A stretch of DNA of 64,000 nt from Heliocidaris erythrogramma. Its lineage: Eukaryota; Echinodermata; Echinoidea; Camarodonta; Echinometridae. The position numbers and the translations under genes are program-made. The notes under the pieces were generated by a model, which saw nothing but the letters and a program-made list of their open reading frames with translations, searched no databases and had not been told where the DNA came from. The stretch spans positions 33,187,770-33,251,769 of the forward strand of contig CM046853.1 of the NCBI GenBank assembly GCA_025617745.1. The letters run 5' to 3'. This document shows positions 11,198 to 21,225 of this stretch, one piece after another (the first letter of the stretch is position 1; each line of letters begins with the position of its first letter).

Positions 11198-11371
11198 GAA
11201 TGAATGAATGAATGAATGAATGAATAAATGAATTTATTATCCAATGCAATAATCATCATTGTACATGTTCACAGTGATATCTCGTTACATAAGAGTGCAA
11301 AGATAATAGGAACCAGAAAATAGCATGAATGCTAGTCGAGTCTGGTCCCTTGTATTTAGACAGTTACAAAG
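11198..11371 (-). mobile_element. 3' end of a non-LTR retroposon with (ATTC)n tail
   Basis: An insertion of 174 bp found only in this array unit and flanked by the exact 8-bp direct repeat AATATCAT (11190-11197 and 11372-11379). On the minus strand it ends in a run of ATTC repeats, as expected for a 5'-truncated LINE or a SINE sharing a LINE tail. The family could not be identified from so short a piece. The matching spacer near 14410 is an empty site. Confidence 0.7.
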
Positions 11372-11944
11372 AATATCATCATTATATTTCATGAAAAAGG
11401 AGAAAACTAATAAAACATAACTGAATTTGAATGAGATTAATTTGAGGCCGCCATCAAGCAACTCTCTCATGATGACAGTCTCCTGCTTTCACAAATTCTA
11501 TTAATTGTAAAATGTTAATTTCCCATTTACATATTTACTTTGTATTTAGAAGTAAACTTTTTAATTTAATGTCTGAAAATGTGTTTATTTTTTTTTTTGT
11601 TATATTAGCTTATTTTATATTTTGTAATTGAATGCAGATATTTTTGATAATCAAACAAACAAGATAACCACATTGACACAACAAGAAGTAAAAAGACAGT
11701 GTTATATTCGTTTGAAAATACGGTACATAGTTATGGGTAGATGAACAGGAGACTGAAATGTCTAGGTTACTAATTGTACTCTAGATACTTCACTAAGAAC
11801 ACTATGAAATGCACAGACCAAATTTCTACAACCACTTACATCACTCAACCAACAGTGACATCACAAACATGGAGATGAGCACAGCACTACTGATTACAAA
11901 AATAAACATTAAAAATAGAACAAAAAACAAATGCAACAGGACAC

Positions 11945-12120
11945 CTGGGGGGCATTTCATGAAAGGACTTGTCAGATATTTTATACAACAAATTTACTCT
12001 CAGCCAATCAGATGCAAGGATTTCAGTAGCTTATAATAGTTGTCGGATAAAATATCCAACGACTTCTTTTCATGAAACGATAAAATATCCAACGACTTCT
12101 TTTCATGAAACGCTCCCCTG
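11945..12120. mobile_element. MITE, shared-core family, arm type B, with duplicated right arm
   Basis: The core is on the plus strand with arm type B. The right arm has a short tandem repetition (CTTCTTTTCATGAAACG twice), making this copy longer than usual. CTG flanks both sides, and the unit before receptor 1 has the empty site with one CTG (near 6660). An almost identical copy sits at the same place in the next unit (15003-15178). Confidence 0.88.
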
Positions 12121-12362
12121 GTGACATAATATCTACAAGAAATACTCAATAACCTAACATTTCGGGTAAACTGCCAATAACCTTTCAAACTACCCATACA
12201 AAACATGGAATCAATAGAAATCTGTTTGCAAAATACTCATTTTATTTCACTAAACTGCTCTCTTGACGGCTTCAGGCGGTGTTTGAAATTTGCATCCATT
12301 TCTTCCTACAGAGTATGAATAAATTTGAGACTTCAAATCCGATAACATTCTTTCTTCCAATT

Positions 12363-13355
12363 TCAGACCTCCGCTTGAATAAAAGTGGATTTAGCAGAAC
12401 AAAGATTTTTCCAGGCAGCTTTGTCCTTAAAATATTTAAGGGCGTTCTCGCGGAATGTGCGATCACGATAGCAGTATATTATCGGATTAATGGCAGAGTT
12501 GCAGAAATATATGTAAACTGCAATGTCTTCAAAAAGGCGACTATACAGAGAATCCTCAGAATCGATCCCAACAATGAAGAAGAAAAGGTTTATGGGCATA
12601 TAACAGATAAAAAACCCTACGGTAATGAGCGTCATGGTCTTGGCCGCCTTCACACGAGAACCGGTACCATTCTGACCTCCTACCGCTTCTTCCATCTGCG
12701 CGATTCTATGTGCATGTCGCATAGCTGTCCGGAGAATACTCGCATTCAAAGTGATCAAGGCAATTTGTAGTAACAGGAACATCGTCATCCCTAACAAGAG
12801 AATTACTCTTGCGGGAAAAGTGTGAGTGTTAGTTTCAGCACAGTAGGGCGATACCAGAGTGGGGATTTTGCGGATTCCTATAAATGTATAAATCATATTT
12901 AACCCTGCGCTACTGCCCCAGCAAACAGCAATTACAATGGCAATTCTCTTAGAGGTGACAAGAGTCTCATATCGAAGAGGTTTGTTAACCGCTATGTAAC
13001 GATCCACTGTAACAAAGATTAAATGGAACAAAGAGCCAAAGGCTAAATTATTTGATACTGCATCCATGTATAAGGTAAGGTGAATGCATGTTAACTTAGT
13101 CAGGACAACCCGTAAGTAAGTCTCCACAGGGATGACAATCAAACCAGTCAGAAAATCTACAAAAGCCAAACTTGACAGGAGATAGTATGTAGGCTTTCGG
13201 AGACTATCCGTTTTCAGGAAAGTTGCAAGTACCAGAAAATTTCCAATGACAACAGTGAAGATGAGCAGAATGCTGAATGTTACAAGTACTGCGTTGTAAG
13301 CTGGAGAATTAGAACGAAATGCTACAGAGATATTGGTCCCGTCGAGGATAGCCAT
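12363..13355 (-). CDS. Class A GPCR 3, orphan, intronless
   Basis: Complete 330-residue receptor. Asp replaces Asn at residue 5, so only the NIS glycosylation site at 8-10 remains near the N-terminus. The TM1 GN, TM2 LAFVD, C90, DRY 118-120, ECL2 SPYC, TM6 CYMP and TM7 NPIIY motifs are all present. TM5 (LLQIALITLNAS) matches receptor 1, while TM2-TM3 is nearer receptor 2 in places, so the gene looks mosaic within the cluster. AATAAA at 12241-12246 (minus strand) is a likely poly(A) signal about 117 bp past the stop. The ligand is unknown. Confidence 0.92.
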   Translation of the reverse strand: MAILDGTNISVAFRSNSPAYNAVLVTFSILLIFTVVIGNFLVLATFLKTDSLRKPTYYLLSSLAFVDFLTGLIVIPVETYLRVVLTKLTCIHLTLYMDAVSNNLAFGSLFHLIFVTVDRYIAVNKPLRYETLVTSKRIAIVIAVCWGSSAGLNMIYTFIGIRKIPTLVSPYCAETNTHTFPARVILLLGMTMFLLLQIALITLNASILRTAMRHAHRIAQMEEAVGGQNGTGSRVKAAKTMTLITVGFFICYMPINLFFFIVGIDSEDSLYSRLFEDIAVYIYFCNSAINPIIYCYRDRTFRENALKYFKDKAAWKNLCSAKSTFIQAEV

Positions 13356-13589
13356 TACGTAATGTTATTTATTCCAAAATCCTGACAAATATCTGCAAAT
13401 GATCTGCTTCTCTGAGTATATTCATTCAAAGTCCTCTGCAGAAATAATTCAATAAATTCTGTTCAGATCAAAGCATTGCATTGCACAATTAAGCCAGTGA
13501 AACGCAAACTTCAACAAGGAACGCTGTTATATACATTTCCTTTGCTTTATGGCACTTAATTTCTTTTCTTTGAGAAATCAAAAGTCAAA
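13356..13589. other. 5' flank of GPCR 3
   Basis: Conserved upstream flank of the array, sharing the AAGTCCTCTGCAGAAATAAT block with the receptor 2 flank. No clear TATA box was found. Confidence 0.5.
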
Positions 13590-14075
13590 CACATAGCACA
13601 AAGATGACATGAAGTTCCTTTCAAAACTCAGTTGAATGTCATGGCTTCAAAAGATGAATTTACCGTTAAAATGCAGCAAGTCTATTCCTTTCTCTGTTAC
13701 GACTGATAACATCATTGGCTGCTCATTGAAGCAACAGCCGCACATATAACAACTGGCTGCACATTTGGACCTTCTGAAAAACGAACAACTATTTCAGTGA
13801 TATTCAATTTTCATGCACTTTATGAAATATTAATGTCAAAATCATAGCACAAAGATGATATGAAGTTCCTTTCAAAATTCAGTTGAATGTCATGGCTTCA
13901 AAAGATGACTTTACCGTTAAAAACGCAGCAAGTCTATTCCTTTCTCTGTTACGACTGATAACATCATTGGCTGCTCATTTAAGCAACAGCGGCACATTTG
14001 GACCTTCTGAAAAATGAACAAATATTTCAGTTACATTCAACTTTCATGCACTTTATGAAATATTAATGTCAGTCA
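13590..14075. repeat. Direct duplication of a 240-bp spacer block
   Basis: The segment from about 13590 to 13835 is repeated from about 13836 to 14075. Shared blocks include GATGACTTTACCGTTAAAA and CACATTTGGACCTTCTGAAA. Other units have it once, so this happened within unit 3 alone. Confidence 0.85.
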
Positions 14076-15002
14076 TTTTGCTCTTGCCCTATCCAAAAAG
14101 AGGTAGAAAATATTGCTTCCAGGAGTTTATTCTCTTTTTGGGGGGTCCTTTTCTTTCTTTCTGATACTTAATTGAGCCCAATATTCTGAAAGTGATTGGT
14201 ATTCATGAAAAAGTCTAATGGAAAGGTGTGGCTACAGTCTTTAAACAAAGGAAATGCATAGAGTATTGTCATTAACTGCAAATGAAATATGCATGAAAAT
14301 TAAATATTGAAAGCGTGGTGGGTTTCAGCTATAGCAGAAAAATTGCTAAAAGCTTTACTGGTAATTACCAAGTTCCTACAATGTAGATGTTCATGGAAGT
14401 GTGCCAAATATACAAGTAAGATCATTGATCATCATTACATTTCATGAAAAAGGAGAAAACTAAAAAAACATAACTGTATTTGAATGAGATTAATTTGAGG
14501 CCGCCGTCAAGCAACTCTCTCATGATGACAGTCTCCTGCTTTCACAAATTTTATTAATTGTAAAATGTTAATTTCCCATTTACATATTTACTTTGTATTT
14601 AGAAGTAAACTTTTTAATTTAATGTCTGAAAATGTGTTGGTTTTTTTTTTGGTTATATTAGCTTATTTTATATTTTGTTATTGAATGCAGATATTACTGT
14701 TAATCAAACAAACAAGATAACCACGTTGACACAACAAGAAGTAAAAAGACTGTGTTATATTCGTTTGAAAATACGGTACATAGTTATGGGTAGATCGATG
14801 AACAGGAGACTGAAATGTCTAGGTTACTAATTGTACTCTAGCTTAGTTCACTAAGAACACTATGAAATTCATAGATGAAATTACTACAACCACTTACATC
14901 TCTCAACCAACAGTGACATCACAAACATGGAGATGAGCACAGCATTACTAATTACAAAAAAACCATTAAAAATAGAACAAAAAACAAATGCAACAGGACA
15001 CT
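14076..15002. other. Array spacer between GPCR 3 and 4
   Basis: Homologous to 10840-11944 minus the retroposon tail, and to 16900-17400. No gene was recognised; it is ordinary spacer of the tandem unit. Confidence 0.6.
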
Positions 15003-15178
15003 TGGGGGGGCATTTCATGAAAGGACTTGTCAGATATTTTATACAACAAATTTACTCTCAGCCAATCAGATGCAAGGATTTCAGTAGCTTATAATAGTTG
15101 TCGGATAAAACATCCAACGACTTCTTTTCATGAAACGATAAAATATCCAACGACTTCTTTTCATGAAACGCTCCCCTG
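15003..15178. mobile_element. MITE, shared-core family, arm type B, co-duplicated copy
   Basis: It has the same position, orientation, core and duplicated right arm as 11945-12120. It was therefore copied with the unit and is not an independent insertion. Confidence 0.88.
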
Positions 15179-15420
15179 GTGACATAATATCTACAAGAAA
15201 TACTCAATAACCTAACATTTCGGGTAAACTGCCAATAACCTTTCAAACTACCCATACAAAACATGAAATCAATAGAAATCAATTTGCAAAATACTCATTT
15301 TATTTCACTAAACTGCTCTCTTGACGGCTTCAGACGATGTTTGAAATTTGCATTCATTTCTTCCTACAGAGTATGAATAAATTGGAGACTTCAAATCCGA
15401 TAACATTCTTTCTTCCAATT

Positions 15421-16422
15421 TCAGACCTCCGCTTGAATAAAAGAGGATTTAGCAGAACAAAGATTTTTCCAGGCAGCTTTGTCTTTAAAATATTTAAGGG
15501 CGTTCTCGCGGAATGTGCGATCACGATAGCAGTATATTATCGGATTAATGGCAGAGTTGCAGAAAACTGTGTAGCCTGCAATGTCCTCAAAGGGGCGACT
15601 ATACAGAGAACCCTTGATATCGATCCCGAGAATAAAGAAGAAAAGATTTATGGGCATATAACAGATAAAAAACCCTACGGTAATGAGCAACATGATCTTT
15701 GCCGCCTTCACGCCAGAACCGGTACCATTCTGACCTCCTACAGCTTCTTCCATCTGCGCGATTCTACGTGCATGTCGCATAGCTGTCCGAAGAATACTTG
15801 CATTCAAAGTGATCAAGGTGGCTTGCACTATAAACAAGAATAGTGTTAACACAAATAAGTTAATTATTCTATCATGTAAATAGATGTGACTGCGTGTTTC
15901 AGCACAGTAGGGGGATACCGGAGTGGGGATTTTCCGGATTCCTATTAAACATGTATCAAACACAATTGAACCCACGCCAATGCCCCAGCTAACAGCAATT
16001 ACAATGGCGATTCTCTTAGACGTAACAAGAGTCTTATATCGAAGAGGTTTGTTAACCGCTATGTAACGATCCACTGTAACAAAGATTAGATGAAACAAAG
16101 AGCCCATAGCTAACCCATATGATACTGTATTCAAGTATAAGGTAAGGTTAACACATGTTACTTCTGTCAGGACAACCCTCCTGTAAGTCTCCACAGGGAT
16201 GGCAATCAAACCAATAAGGAAATCTGCAAAAGCCAAACTGGACAGGAGATAGTATGTAGGCTTTCGGAGACTATCCGTTTTCAGGAAAGTTGCAAGTACC
16301 AGAAAATTTCCAATGACAACAGTGAAGATGAGCAGAATGCTGAATGTTACAAGTACTGCATTGTAAGCTGGAGAATTAGAACGAAATGCTACAGAGATAT
16401 TGGTCCCATTGAGGATAGCCAT
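15421..16422 (-). CDS. Class A GPCR 4, orphan, intronless
   Basis: Intact receptor of 333 residues from the conserved start. The frame stays open 24 codons further to an ATG at 16494, but that extension is homologous to untranslated flank in the other units, so the inner start is preferred. It has NGT/NIS sites, GN in TM1, LAFAD in TM2, DRY at 118-120, SPYC in ECL2, CYMP in TM6 and NPIIY in TM7. The third loop reads GSGVKAAKIM where the paralogues have GSRVKAAKTM. ECL2 and TM5 are closest to receptor 2. AATAAA at 15298-15303 (minus strand) is the likely poly(A) signal. The ligand is unknown. Confidence 0.92.
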   Translation of the reverse strand: MAILNGTNISVAFRSNSPAYNAVLVTFSILLIFTVVIGNFLVLATFLKTDSLRKPTYYLLSSLAFADFLIGLIAIPVETYRRVVLTEVTCVNLTLYLNTVSYGLAMGSLFHLIFVTVDRYIAVNKPLRYKTLVTSKRIAIVIAVSWGIGVGSIVFDTCLIGIRKIPTPVSPYCAETRSHIYLHDRIINLFVLTLFLFIVQATLITLNASILRTAMRHARRIAQMEEAVGGQNGTGSGVKAAKIMLLITVGFFICYMPINLFFFILGIDIKGSLYSRPFEDIAGYTVFCNSAINPIIYCYRDRTFRENALKYFKDKAAWKNLCSAKSSFIQAEV

Positions 16423-17419
16423 GACGTAATGTAATTTATTCCAAAATCCTGACAAATATCTTAATGATCTACTTCTCTGAGTATATTCATTCAAAGTCCT
16501 CTGAAGAAATAATTCAATACATTCTGTTCAGATCAAAGCGTTGCATTGCATAAGCCAGCGAAACCTAACCTTCAACAAGGAACGCTGTTATACATTTCCT
16601 TTGCTTTATGGAACTTTATAATTTCTTTTCTTTGAGAAATCAAAAGTCCAACACATAGCACAAAGATGACATGAAGTTCCTTTCAAAATTCAGTTGAATG
16701 TCATGGCTTCAAGATGACTTTACCGTTAAAAGCGCAACAAGTCTATTCCTTTCTCTGTTACGACTGATAACATCACTGGCTGCTCATTTAAGCAACAGCC
16801 GCACATATAACAACTGGCTGCACATTTGGACCTTCTGAAAAATGAACAAATATTTCAGTTACATTCAACTTTCATGCACTTTATGAAATATTAATGTCAG
16901 TCATTTTGCTCTTGCCCTATACAAAAAGAGGTAGAAAATATTGCTTCCATGAGTTTCTCTTTTTGGGGGGTCCTTTTCTTTCTTTCTGATACTTAATTTA
17001 GCCCAATATTCTGAAAGTGATTGGTATTCATGAAAAAGTATAATGGAAATGTGTAGCCAAAGTCTTTAAACACAGGAAATGCATAGAGTATTGTCATTAA
17101 CTGCAATTGAAATACGCATGAAAATTAAATATTGAAAGCGTGGTGGGTTTCAGCTATAGCAGAAAAATTGCTAAAAGCTTTACTGGTAATTACCAAATTC
17201 CTATATTTTGCATGGAACTGTGCCAAATATACAAGTAAGATCATTGATCATCATTATATTTCATGAAAAAGGAGAAAACATAACTGAATTTGAATGAGAT
17301 TAATTTGAGGCGCCGTCAAGCAACTCTCTCATGATGACAGTCTCCTTCTTTCACAAATTCTGTTAATTGTAAAATGTTAAATTCCCATATACATAGTTAC
17401 TTTGTATTTAGAAATATAC
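16423..17419. other. Array spacer upstream of GPCR 4
   Basis: Collinear with the spacers at 10339 and 13356. It ends abruptly at about 17419, where spacer joins the middle of the next receptor gene, marking a deletion breakpoint. No gene was recognised. Confidence 0.6.
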
Positions 17420-18044
17420 TTCAATTCAAAGTGATCAAGGTGACTTGTACTATAAACAAGAGCACCATTACCACTAACAAGTTAATTAGTTATCAGGTAA
17501 ATAGGTGTGACTGTGTGTTTCAGCACAGTTGGGCGATACCAGAGTGAGGACTTTCCAGATTCCTAATATACATATATAAATCACAACAAAAAAACCTGCC
17601 ACTGCCCCAGCTAATAGCAATTACAATGGCGAATCTCTTAGACATAACAAGAGTCTCATATCCCAGAGTTTTGTTAACCGCTATGTAATGATCCACTGTA
17701 ACAAAGATTAGATGAAACAAAGAGCCCATAGCTAACCCATATGATACTATATTCAAGAATAAGGTAACGTTAACACATGTTACTTCTGTCAGGACAACCC
17801 TCCTGTAAGTCTCCAAAGGGATGGCAATCAAACCAATAAGGAAATCTACAAAAGCCAAACTGGACAGGAGATAGTACATAGGCTTACAAAGATTATCTGT
17901 TTTCAGGAAAGTTGCAAGCACCAGAAAATTTCCAACGACAACAGTGAAGATGAGGCGAATGCTGAATGTTACAAGTACTGCATTGTAAGCTGGAGGATTA
18001 GAACGAAATGCTACAGAGATATTTGTCCCATTGAGGATAGCCAT
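17420..18044 (-). pseudogene. Truncated GPCR 5 (N-terminus to TM5)
   Basis: It begins with the array-type N-terminus and keeps TM1, TM2 and TM3. The DRY motif has become DHY (VTVDHYIAVNK). A single-base frameshift within ECL2 leads to a stop near 17520. Homology continues in another frame to about 17420, at the TM5 region, where the sequence switches to array spacer. TM6, TM7 and the C-tail are absent, so a deletion fused coding sequence to spacer. It cannot encode a working receptor and is the most decayed member, at the upstream edge of the cluster. Confidence 0.9.
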
Positions 18045-19267
18045 GACGTAATGTAATTCATTCCAAAATCCAGATTAAATATCTGCAAATGATCTACTAC
18101 TCTTGAGTTTATTCATTCAAAGTCCTCTGGAGAGATAATTCAATACATTCCGTTCACACAAAAGCAATGCATAAGCCAGTGAAACACTAACTTAAATAAG
18201 GAATGTCATGCTTGTTATACAATTCCTTTGCTTATGGCACTGAATCTTTTCCTTTGAGAATTCCGAAAGCCAACACATAGCACAAAGATGACATGAAGTT
18301 CCTTTCAAAATCCAGTTGAATGTTGTGTCTTCAAAAGATGATATTAACCGCTAAAACAGGCAGCAAGTTTATTCCGTTCTCTTCTACAACTGATAACATC
18401 ATCGGCTGCACATTTAACCACTTGGCTGCACATTTAAACCTTCTGAAATACGAGAAAATATTTCAGCGAGGTTCGACTTTCACTTTATAAGATATTAATG
18501 TCACGTTCATTTTGCTCTCTCCCTACCAAATGAGGTAGAAAATATCTCTTGCATGGGTTTCTTCTTCTTTTTTTTTTTGAATGTTTTTTTCTGATGCTCA
18601 TGCCCAATATTCTGAAAGTGTTTGGTATTCATAATGGAAAGGTGTCATAGTCTCGTTAATTTCAGCAATTGCTTGAAATAAGCATGAAAAGTAATTATTG
18701 AAAGCGACTCCACTATAGCAGAAAAATCACGAAAAGCTTAATACTGGTAGTGACCAAGGTCCTATATTTTCATGGAATTGTGCCGAATGTTGTTTTCTCC
18801 CTACTAAAAAAGATAATATTGTTTCAGTGGATTTTATTTTATTTGTTGTTGTTTATTCTTGTTGCTTTTGTTTTCTGGTGTCCAATATTCTGAAAGTGAT
18901 TTGTACTCATAAAAATATATAATGAAAAGGGTGTCACGGTTGTATTAAACCCAGGAAAGCATAGCAAGGATTGTCATTACTGCAATTGCTTCAAATAAGC
19001 ATAAAACTTAATTATTGAAAGCTTGGTGGGTGTCGGCTTTAGCAGTAAAATCGTTTAAAAGCTTTTACAGGTAATGAGCAAGTTTGTATATTTTCAATAA
19101 ATAGTACAAATAAAGAGCTTTTTTTAATCCGGTGTTTAAAATGTATTTTCTAGGAGAAACCGACATTGCAGCAGGGTTTTGACAACCTACCTAATGGTGA
19201 TGACAAGAAAAGAAGAAAAAGACAGTGTCATATTCATTTGAAAATACTACAGTACGGGTTGTTGAAT
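18045..19267. other. Decayed upstream edge of the GPCR array
   Basis: It contains 5' flank of the fifth unit and two diverged copies of the spacer block, at about 18590-18790 and 18880-19090 (CAATATTCTGAAAGTG and AATTATTGAAAGC words). No gene was found. Similarity to the array fades out near 19.1 kb. Confidence 0.6.
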
Positions 19268-19312
19268 GTATGGTTGAAATCATGGTTGAAATTATGGTTG
19301 AAATCATGGAAG
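19268..19312. repeat. Short tandem repeat of ATGGTTGAAAT
   Basis: Three to four imperfect copies of a 15-bp unit containing ATGGTTGAAAT. It has no evident function. Confidence 0.7.
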
Positions 19313-19623
19313 GAACAGTGATCATGAAAAATATCCCCAAAACATTGTGAAAACCTTATGATACAATAATATCAATAGAATGAAGGGTGGCAGGTGTAGC
19401 AGAAGGAAAAAAATGGATCAAAAACTGAAAATGTTTCATTTTGGACAAGTCATGCAAAACTTGGTGGGGGAAGATTGACAAAAACAGAAATACATAGCAG
19501 TGTAATTTTATTTTGTTCATATAAAACAAATATACCCTGTACAAACTTTTGCACAAAAGCTGACAGAGAGGGGGAATTAAAGTTGGGGGTAAAGGAGTTG
19601 ATAGAAGGGGTAGTAGTAGTGGT

Positions 19624-19625
<2 letters not shown>

Positions 19626-19657
<32 letters not shown>

Positions 19658-19706
19658 TCTCTCTCTATCTCTCTCTCTCTCTATCTTTCACACACACAAA
19701 CACACC
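19626..19706. repeat. Compound microsatellite: C30, (CT)n, (CA)n
   Basis: A run of about 30 C is followed by CT repeats interrupted by AT, then CA-rich repeats. The C length is uncertain because homopolymers are hard to sequence. It creates spurious proline- and serine-rich frames. Confidence 0.9.
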
Positions 19707-20036
19707 AAAACCAGAACAAACAAGGAGAAACAAGGAGAATATCACCAAGAAAACACATTAAACGGTCAATGACAGTTCATTTCACTTTCCCACCTTGCTT
19801 CGATAGCTTGAGCTATTTTGGAAGGATCCCTCATCATGAGCCATGCACCACTGGTGGAGCAGAAACTTAAATTACCTGTTCTATACTATTCTGAGGGTCA
19901 TATCATTTGATGACAGATAATCATCATTACCATGTATAAAGCCTCATTCACACAAGACCTGGTAAACCGTCTCAAAAAAAAAAAAAACTGCCGCAGAAAA
20001 ATAAAACACATTTGCCATGTAAATGAATGGGGAAGT

Positions 20037-20057
20037 GGGGGGGGGGGGGGGGGGGGG
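20037..20057. repeat. Poly-G tract, about 21 bp
   Basis: Uninterrupted G run, one of several similar tracts scattered through this AT-rich window. Confidence 0.9.
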
Positions 20058-20274
20058 AGCTGTGCCCAACGCATACTAAGCATATCTACTACATGTACTC
20101 TACTTATATTAATTACAATAACAATATTCTGGATTTATTTATATAACACCTAATATATCTACTGTACAATGTCTCTAAGCCCTTACGGATACATTACTAC
20201 CGGCCCCAGTCAGGCTTGCCAGCACACAATGTATCCACCTTCTCCACTCCGTGGGAGCACTCTAGCCAGCCACC

Positions 20275-20360
20275 TTTTTCACACAGGCCTGAAACAACGA
20301 TACTCGTCGTCCTGAAACTACAAGCCGAGCGATCGTCGTTGTTAACACCTGAAGTAGATA
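20275..20360. repeat. Fragment of the CTGAAACTACAAG repeat family
   Basis: Contains CACACAGGCCTGAAAC, a CGTCGTCCTGAAAC stretch and CTACAAG, words also seen in the larger copies at 21226 and 63631. It looks like a partial copy. Confidence 0.5.
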
Positions 20361-20399
20361 TAGTCAAACCTGCTTTAACCCGCCGTACTTGCAAGTGCC

Positions 20400-20768
20400 T
20401 GCTGGGGGATCGTGGGGGTACGTGGTGAGTACCGCCTTAGTACGGATTTGGGAGCACTACGTTCAGGCTGCGGGCGGTCTACAGATTCACCACCAGTACA
20501 GGTGACGTGCGTTGACGTGCGTACCCTCTGCTGCTAACGAGCGCACAATGCACGGACTCTGCGAGTTTTTGAAAAATTTTCCCACTTGCTCTATGGACAA
20601 CGCACCTAGCACGTGTGTGCTCCGCACGTGATAAGTGCGGGGTCCGTGCGTATTCGGCGCTTCTCTAGTTCAGTTGTCCAGTGAGCACACAGAACTCCCG
20701 TAAACCGCACCGAGGAAGTACATGCTATGCACTTGCAACGCATGTTTTGCGCGCTGATTTCTGCAGGA
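20400..20768 (+). promoter_or_regulatory. GC-rich candidate promoter upstream of a TATA box
   Basis: This stretch is clearly richer in GC and CpG than its neighbours. It holds CACGTG E-boxes (near 20620 and 20634) and leads directly into the TATA box at 20769. Promoter function is inference; it could also be the end of an unrecognised mobile element. Confidence 0.35.
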
Positions 20769-20778
20769 TATATAAAAG
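20769..20778 (+). promoter_or_regulatory. TATA box
   Basis: TATATAAAAG is a strong TATA match. It lies 44 bp before the ATG of the small ORF at 20813, with a possible initiator (ATCATCTTTT) about 28 bp downstream. Confidence 0.45.
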
Positions 20779-20812
20779 CCGAGCAGACTGACGAGTATCA
20801 TCTTTTCTTCCA

Positions 20813-20923
20813 ATGCCCAAGAAGCTTAACAAAAAGGGGTCAGCTCAAAAGACAGCCAATAGCGCCAGAGAGGCCCAACAGAAACGGACCGTAGATGATG
20901 TAAAGGCAGGCGACAAACGTTGA
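20813..20923 (+). CDS. Small Lys/Arg-rich ORF, 36 residues, unrecognised
   Basis: The frame starts MPKKLNKKGSAQK and ends DVKAGDKR before TGA. It is strongly basic and polar, with no hydrophobic segment or signal peptide. A TATA box and initiator-like site lie just upstream at natural spacing, and the local base composition differs from the surroundings. It could be a tiny protein, the first exon of a longer gene, or the basic N-terminus of a lost transposase. No domain was recognised. A weak potential donor (GATGAT/GTAAAG) occurs inside the frame. Confidence 0.3.
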   Translation: MPKKLNKKGSAQKTANSAREAQQKRTVDDVKAGDKR

Positions 20924-21039
20924 CGTACCCCTTCCCTGCTCTTGCTACTCCCTCCCCACGTTTTCAGAAACAAGTGGCGGACGTGGCCTCCGCAGAACAC
21001 GTACGGCCTAAAAACATGCATGGCGGGTTGTGACCATGC

Positions 21040-21202
21040 CTTTAGCGATCACCTGTCTATAAAGACCACAATATTTGTTTCCCTTGAAGATCATTTCTCA
21101 TAGAAACATGTATTAAAGGAACCTGTCCATAAAGACCACCTGCTCTTAAAGACCGCTTTTCTTGCCTGCCTTGAGTGGTCTTTATAGACAGGTTTCACTG
21201 TA
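21040..21202. mobile_element. MITE, ACAGTGAAACCTG family, left end diverged
   Basis: Shares CTGTCTATAAAGACCAC and the right end CAGGTTTCACTGTA with the complete copies at 29970 and 52196. The left terminus has diverged. It is non-coding. Confidence 0.75.
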
Positions 21203-21225
21203 CTACTGATTGTGTGCACAGTACT

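Larger units (their letters stand above)
2655..19100 (-). repeat. Tandem array of five approximately 3-kb GPCR units
   Basis: The stop codons of receptors 2, 3 and 4 lie at 9343, 12363 and 15421, giving unit lengths of 3020 and 3058 bp. Receptor 1 fits the same period after removing the 2432-bp insertion at 6675-9106 and the gene-fragment duplications upstream of it. Genes and spacers are both repeated, and all genes lie on the minus strand. This indicates growth by unequal crossing-over rather than retroposition of single genes. The outer unit near 17.4-19.1 kb is deleted and decayed. Confidence 0.9.

Noticed and set aside
15421-16494. Receptor 4 with a 24-residue N-terminal extension
   Set aside because: The extension is homologous to untranslated 5' flank in the other units, so the conserved inner ATG at 16422 is preferred.
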